Shown here piece by piece: positions 61,203-64,000 of a stretch of DNA of 64,000 bases. Position 1 is the stretch's first letter. The number at the start of each line of letters is the position of its first letter. The position numbers and the translations under genes are program-made. The stretch is from contig JAJNNQ010000011.1 in assembly GCA_027886175.1 (NCBI GenBank), positions 4,216,001 through 4,280,000 of the forward strand, written 5' to 3'. This stretch comes from Phylloscopus collybita. Its lineage: Eukaryota > Chordata > Aves > Passeriformes > Phylloscopidae. The notes under the pieces are model-generated. The model saw nothing but the letters and a program-made list of their open reading frames with translations, was not told the DNA's origin and made no database searches.

Positions 61203-61659
61203 GGGGGAGAAGGGGGGAAAGGGGGAAAAGGGGGGAGCCCGGGATGGGAGCGGGGGAGGAGGAGGGGACCCCCCGAAGGAAGAGCGGGAGGGGCTGAGGG
61301 TCGGGGGAAGGCCAGGGAGGGGTGGGAGAGGGTGGGGAAGTGGGGAAAAGGGGAGGGTGGGACCCCCAAACTGAGCGGGAGGGGCCTGGGGATGGGGGGA
61401 TTGAGTTCCAAAGGGTGGGAAAGGGAGAAAAGGGGGGGAACGGGACCCCGAGAGTGATTTGGGGAGCGGCTGGAGGTGGGAGGGGGGGGGATGGGAAAGG
61501 GGAAATGGGGGGAAGGGTGGGAAAGAGGAAGCGGCAGCGCGGGCGGGAGGGACCCGTGGCGGCCGTGGGGCACAGGGGGTGCGGAGCGGGGATCCGGGGG
61601 GGTCTGGAGCTCTGGGGGTGCTGGGGGGGCAGCTCCTGACCTCTGTCCGGCACACCCAG

Positions 61660-63670
61660 GGGTGTTCCAGCTGATGATGAAGTCCGAGTGTCACTTCATT
61701 AACGGCACCGAGCGGGTGAGGTTCGTGGAGAGGCAAATCCACACCCGGGAGCAGCTCTTCCACTTGGACAGCGACGTGGGGCTGTGCGTGGGGGACACCC
61801 CCTTTGGGGACAAACAGGCCCGGTACTGGAACAACCCACCGGAAACACTGGAGTACAAACGGGGTCAAGCGGACAGGCTCTGCCCCCACAACTACGAGGG
61901 GATCACCCCGTTCCTGGTGGAGCGCAGAGGTGAGCGTGGGGCAGAGCGCGTCCCCTCGGGCCCTGCCCTGGCAATGACCCTGGAGCCCCTCAAAACCTCC
62001 CTGGGAATCACCCCAGAGCCCTCAGCCCTACTTGGGCCCATCCTCGGGACCTTCCAGTCCATCCCAGTCCATCCCAGTCCATCCCAGTCTCTCCCAGTGC
62101 CCCCCCGCGTGTCCATCCCGGCCGTGTGTGGAGCTGAGGCCTCTCAGCCAATCAGAGCGCGAGTTGCTGATGACTCATCAGTTGCCAGGCAGACCCGCAG
62201 CGCCGAGCGCCCCGCGCGGGACTCGGCCTCCCAGCGCCGCGCGCTTCATTCCCAGTTCATCCCAGTACATTCCCAGTTCATCCCAGTCCATTCCCAGTCC
62301 CTCCCAGTCCATTCCCAGTCCCTCCCAAGCCCACATCGCCCCTCCCCTATCTCTCCCAGTCCCCCCCAGTTGATCCCAGTCTGCCCCTCTCATTCCCAGT
62401 TCCCCCAGCTGATCCCAGTCTGTCCCCTCTCTCTTCCAGTTCCCCCCAGCTGATCCCAGTCTGTCCCCTCTCTCTCCCAGTTCCCCCCAGCTGATCCCAG
62501 TCTGTCCCCTCTCTCTCCCAGTGCCCCCCAGCTGATCCCAGTCTCTCCCCTCTCTCTCCCAGTTCCCCCAGTTGATCCCAGTCTGTCCCCTCTCTCTCCC
62601 AGTGCCCCCCAGCGTTTCCATCTCGCTGCTGCCCTCGAGCTCCCAGCCCGGCCCCGGCCGCCTGCTCTGCTCCGGGATGGATTTCTCCCCTGCCCAGAGC
62701 CGGCTGAGGTGGTTCCAGGGCCAGCAGGAGCTCTCGGGGCACGTGGTGGCCACCGCCGTGGTGCCCAACGGGGACTGGAGCCACCAGCTGCTGGTGCTGC
62801 TGGAAACGCCCCCCCGGCCCCGCGGGGTCACCTCCAGCTGCCAGGTGGAGCACGTCAGCCTGGAGCAGCCCCTGAGCCGGCACTGGGGCACGGGGGAGCC
62901 GCTGGCCGGGCCGGCAGAGGCACTGGGATGTGCTGGGAGCAACTGGGAGGGAGCTGGGGAGAGCCCGGTTGGAACTGGGAGAGGGGCTGGGGGCTGTGGG
63001 AGGGCGGAGCAGGAGTTTGGAGGGGGCTGGGGAGGGTGGGATGGGGTTCCGGGGGTGCTGGGGGGCGCTGGGAGAGAGATTGGGGGTGCTGGGTGTAACT
63101 GGGAGGGTTGGGAGTGAGCCTGGAGGGGCTGGGAGGAGCTGGGGGATGGGAAAGCGGGGCTGGGATGAGGTTGGTTGTGCTGGGAAGAGACTGGGAGGGG
63201 TCTGGGTGAGTCCTAGAGGGGCTGGGAAGGGACTGGGAGAGGCTTTGGGGGTCCTGGGGGGCAACTGGGAGGGGGCTGTGGGATCCTGAGAGGGACAGGA
63301 GGGGCTTTGGGGGGTCCTGGGGAGGCCGGGAAGGGATTGGGAGGAGGTTTCAGGGGGTCCTGGGTGGGCTGGGGGAGACTGGGAGGGAGCTTGGAGGGGC
63401 CTGGGGTGTCTGTGCGAGGTTTTGGGGGGTCCTGGCCCCTGCGGACCCCCCAGAGATGCCGCCGGACGCCGCCCGCAGCAAGATGCTGACGGGGATCGGG
63501 GGCTTCGTGTTGGGCTTCGTCTTCCCGGCGCTGGGGCTCGGCTTCTGCCTGCGCAGGAAGGTGAGGGGGGGTCCCGGGGGTGGTGTCCCCCCTCCCCCGG
63601 AGCGTGTGTGCTCCCCCCGGGGCCCCCCAGCCCGGGGTCACCCCCTTTTCTCTGCCCACAGAGCTCCTGA
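61660..63670 (+). CDS. MHC class II beta chain, second copy, exons 2-5 (no signal exon found)
   Basis: Exon 2 61660-61929 (270 bp), exon 3 62603-62887 (285 bp), exon 4 63454-63560 (107 bp), exon 5 63662-63670. All frames open, phases consistent. Beta1 differs from the other copy at four residues near its C-terminal half (Pro for Gln, Tyr for His, Thr for Ala, Arg for His), which lie in or next to the peptide-binding helix. Exon 4 has PDAARSKMLTG where the other copy has PEAARSKMLLG. Same GC donor after exon 3, same extra Cys in beta1, same lack of a leader exon before the LTR. The exon 3 acceptor here is CTCTCTCCCAG; the other copy has CTCTCTCCAAG. Confidence 0.9.
62345..62602 (+). repeat. 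Intron 2 minisatellite, six units
   Basis: Six GATCCCAGTCT cores, each followed by a pyrimidine run and CAGT(T/G)CCCCCCAG, that is, a copy of the exon 3 acceptor and first exon bases. The other arm has two. This accounts for most of the 186-bp arm length difference. Confidence 0.85.
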
Positions 63671-64000
63671 GCCAGCAGCAGCCGCAGCCCCTCCCCGTGG
63701 CCTCGGGCCCGGCCGGGACCCCCCGCTCTGTCCCCGCGCTGATTTTGGGGGGGTCGTGTGTCCCCCCAGCCCCGCTGGCACTCTGGCCCTGCCCGGCTGC
63801 TCCCAGTGTTCCCAGGAAAGCTTCCCAGTTCAGCCCAGTCCCGTTCATGGGGGGCACTGGGGAGGGACTTGGGGGGACCCTGTGGGGTGACCGTGCCTGG
63901 GGGGGCGGGGGCAGAACGGGCCCTGGGATGGATCGGGAATGGGGACCCCCGTGTGTCCCCCCCGTGTCACCCCGCTCTGGGGACTCCTTGGGGGGCACCT
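63671..64000 (+). other. 3' UTR/flank of the second MHC class II beta gene
   Basis: GC-rich, mirror of 48973-49300. No AATAAA seen before the window ends. Confidence 0.5.

Larger units (their letters stand above)
61203..64000. repeat. Inverted repeat arm M' (MHC class II beta unit)
   Basis: Reverse-complement partner of 48961-51616. Still matching at the right window edge. Confidence 0.92.

Overview
The window reads as nuclear DNA from a passerine bird. It carries MHC class II beta exons of avian type, an ITPRIPL1-like (Mab-21 fold) gene, arrays of GC-rich C2H2 zinc-finger genes without KRAB or SCAN exons, CR1 scraps, and many LTR elements of at least three families. I place it in a repeat-rich, MHC-bearing segment, perhaps a microchromosome or W-linked/unplaced scaffold. 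That placement is inference.

The layout is dominated by inverted duplications. (1) A giant inverted repeat: 1-8013 (arm A) mirrors 40555-48346 (arm A') and is cut by the left window edge. (2) Inside it, 8039-10080 mirrors about 13000-15010, and 3575-6628 mirrors about 15000-17600 (arms B/B'). (3) 27648-31892 mirrors 36199-40440 (arms D/D') around a 4.3 kb unique spacer. (4) To the right, the MHC class II beta unit 48961-51616 (continuing through an LTR to 52136) mirrors 60673-64000 and runs off the right edge.

Zinc-finger loci: five finger arrays plus one debris locus and one orphan 5' end. They are locus 1 (-, 3831-4766, 9 fingers), locus 2 (-, 12066-12651, pseudogene), locus 3 (+, 16653-17336, 6 fingers, splice acceptor lost), locus C (-, 23663-24598, 9 fingers), locus E (+, 31589-33090, 12 fingers, nonsense codon), orphan 5' end F (-, 36199-36920, no fingers) and locus A' (+, 43803-44738, 9 fingers). 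GC-rich CCAAT promoters with non-coding first exons lie 4-6 kb upstream (10018, 13053, 30264, 37839), giving head-to-head gene pairs. Class I (gammaretrovirus-like) gag-pro-pol scraps lie antisense in their introns.

Right part: two MHC class II beta genes in opposite orientation, each with exons for beta1, beta2, the transmembrane segment and the tail, but no signal-peptide exon seen. Both stop at an LTR about 455 bp upstream of exon 2: a solo LTR at 51617-52136 in one arm, a 4 kb internally deleted provirus at 57227-61202 in the other. Between them lies an intact ITPRIPL1-like gene (53038-55110) with a TATA-like promoter and a small non-coding first exon.

A possible undescribed gene is a three-exon small secreted protein at 33466-34041 in the D/D' spacer, with consistent splice phases and a downstream AATAAA. 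Everything was read by eye. Identity levels, repeat boundaries and family names at sub-family level need alignment.
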